From positions 1,229 to 6,787 of the forward strand of contig DJXF01000101.1 in the NCBI GenBank assembly GCA_002449635.1: DNA of 5,559 bases. Reading direction: 5' to 3'. The position numbers were made by a program, and so were the translations under genes. Positions within the stretch are counted from its first letter, which is position 1; every line of letters begins with the position of its first letter. This DNA is from Clostridiales bacterium UBA7011. Lineage in GTDB: Bacteria > Bacillota > Clostridia > Oscillospirales > Butyricicoccaceae. Below are positions 5,557 through 5,559 of the stretch, one piece after another. Below the pieces are notes generated by a model. That model worked only from the letters and a program-made list of their open reading frames with translations, was not told the DNA's origin and searched no databases.

Positions 5557-5559
5557 AAC

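Overview
The window looks like a chromosomal segment from an anaerobic, moderately GC-rich Firmicute, most likely class Clostridia near Oscillospiraceae/Ruminococcaceae. That placement is an inference from four things: AGGAGG-type ribosome binding sites, sigma-A promoters, a YwlG/DUF436 gene, and a secreted protein of bacterial Ig-like (BIG_2) domains joined to a NodB-like domain. No mobile element, CRISPR array, tRNA or rRNA was seen.

Layout from left to right. (1) The minus strand of 1-1646 carries glgB, the glycogen branching enzyme. It is complete at its N-terminus and cut by the left edge after 548 residues; large plus-strand open frames here are antisense shadows. (2) A divergent intergenic region (1647-1868) holds back-to-back promoters: an extended -10 promoter firing left into glgB and a GTGACA-N17-TATAAT promoter firing right. 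(3) 1869-3929 encodes a 686-residue exported protein with four Ig-like repeats, a Pro/Thr stretch, a Tyr-Pro hexapeptide minisatellite, and a C-terminal polysaccharide-deacetylase-like domain that appears to have lost its catalytic and metal-binding residues. A long hairpin terminator follows. (4) 4069-4749 is a GntR/FadR-type regulator with an FCD ligand domain in which two of the four usual metal ligands look replaced. (5) After a 51-bp gap containing a 19-bp near-palindrome comes a YwlG/DUF436 gene (4801-5355), probably cotranscribed with the regulator and ended by a 13-bp hairpin. (6) The last 50 bases are a well-formed promoter (TTGACA-N17-TATTCT), followed at once by a sequence matching 8 of 9 positions of the left arm of CIRCE, the HrcA operator. 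The next gene, outside the window, is therefore probably an HrcA-controlled heat-shock operon.

The genes do not form one pathway. glgB is the start of a glycogen transcription unit leaving to the left, the Ig/NodB-like gene appears monocistronic, and the regulator plus YwlG gene form a small unit. The most unusual item is the Ig-repeat/Tyr-Pro/pseudo-deacetylase protein. The most testable regulatory prediction is the CIRCE half-site at the right edge.
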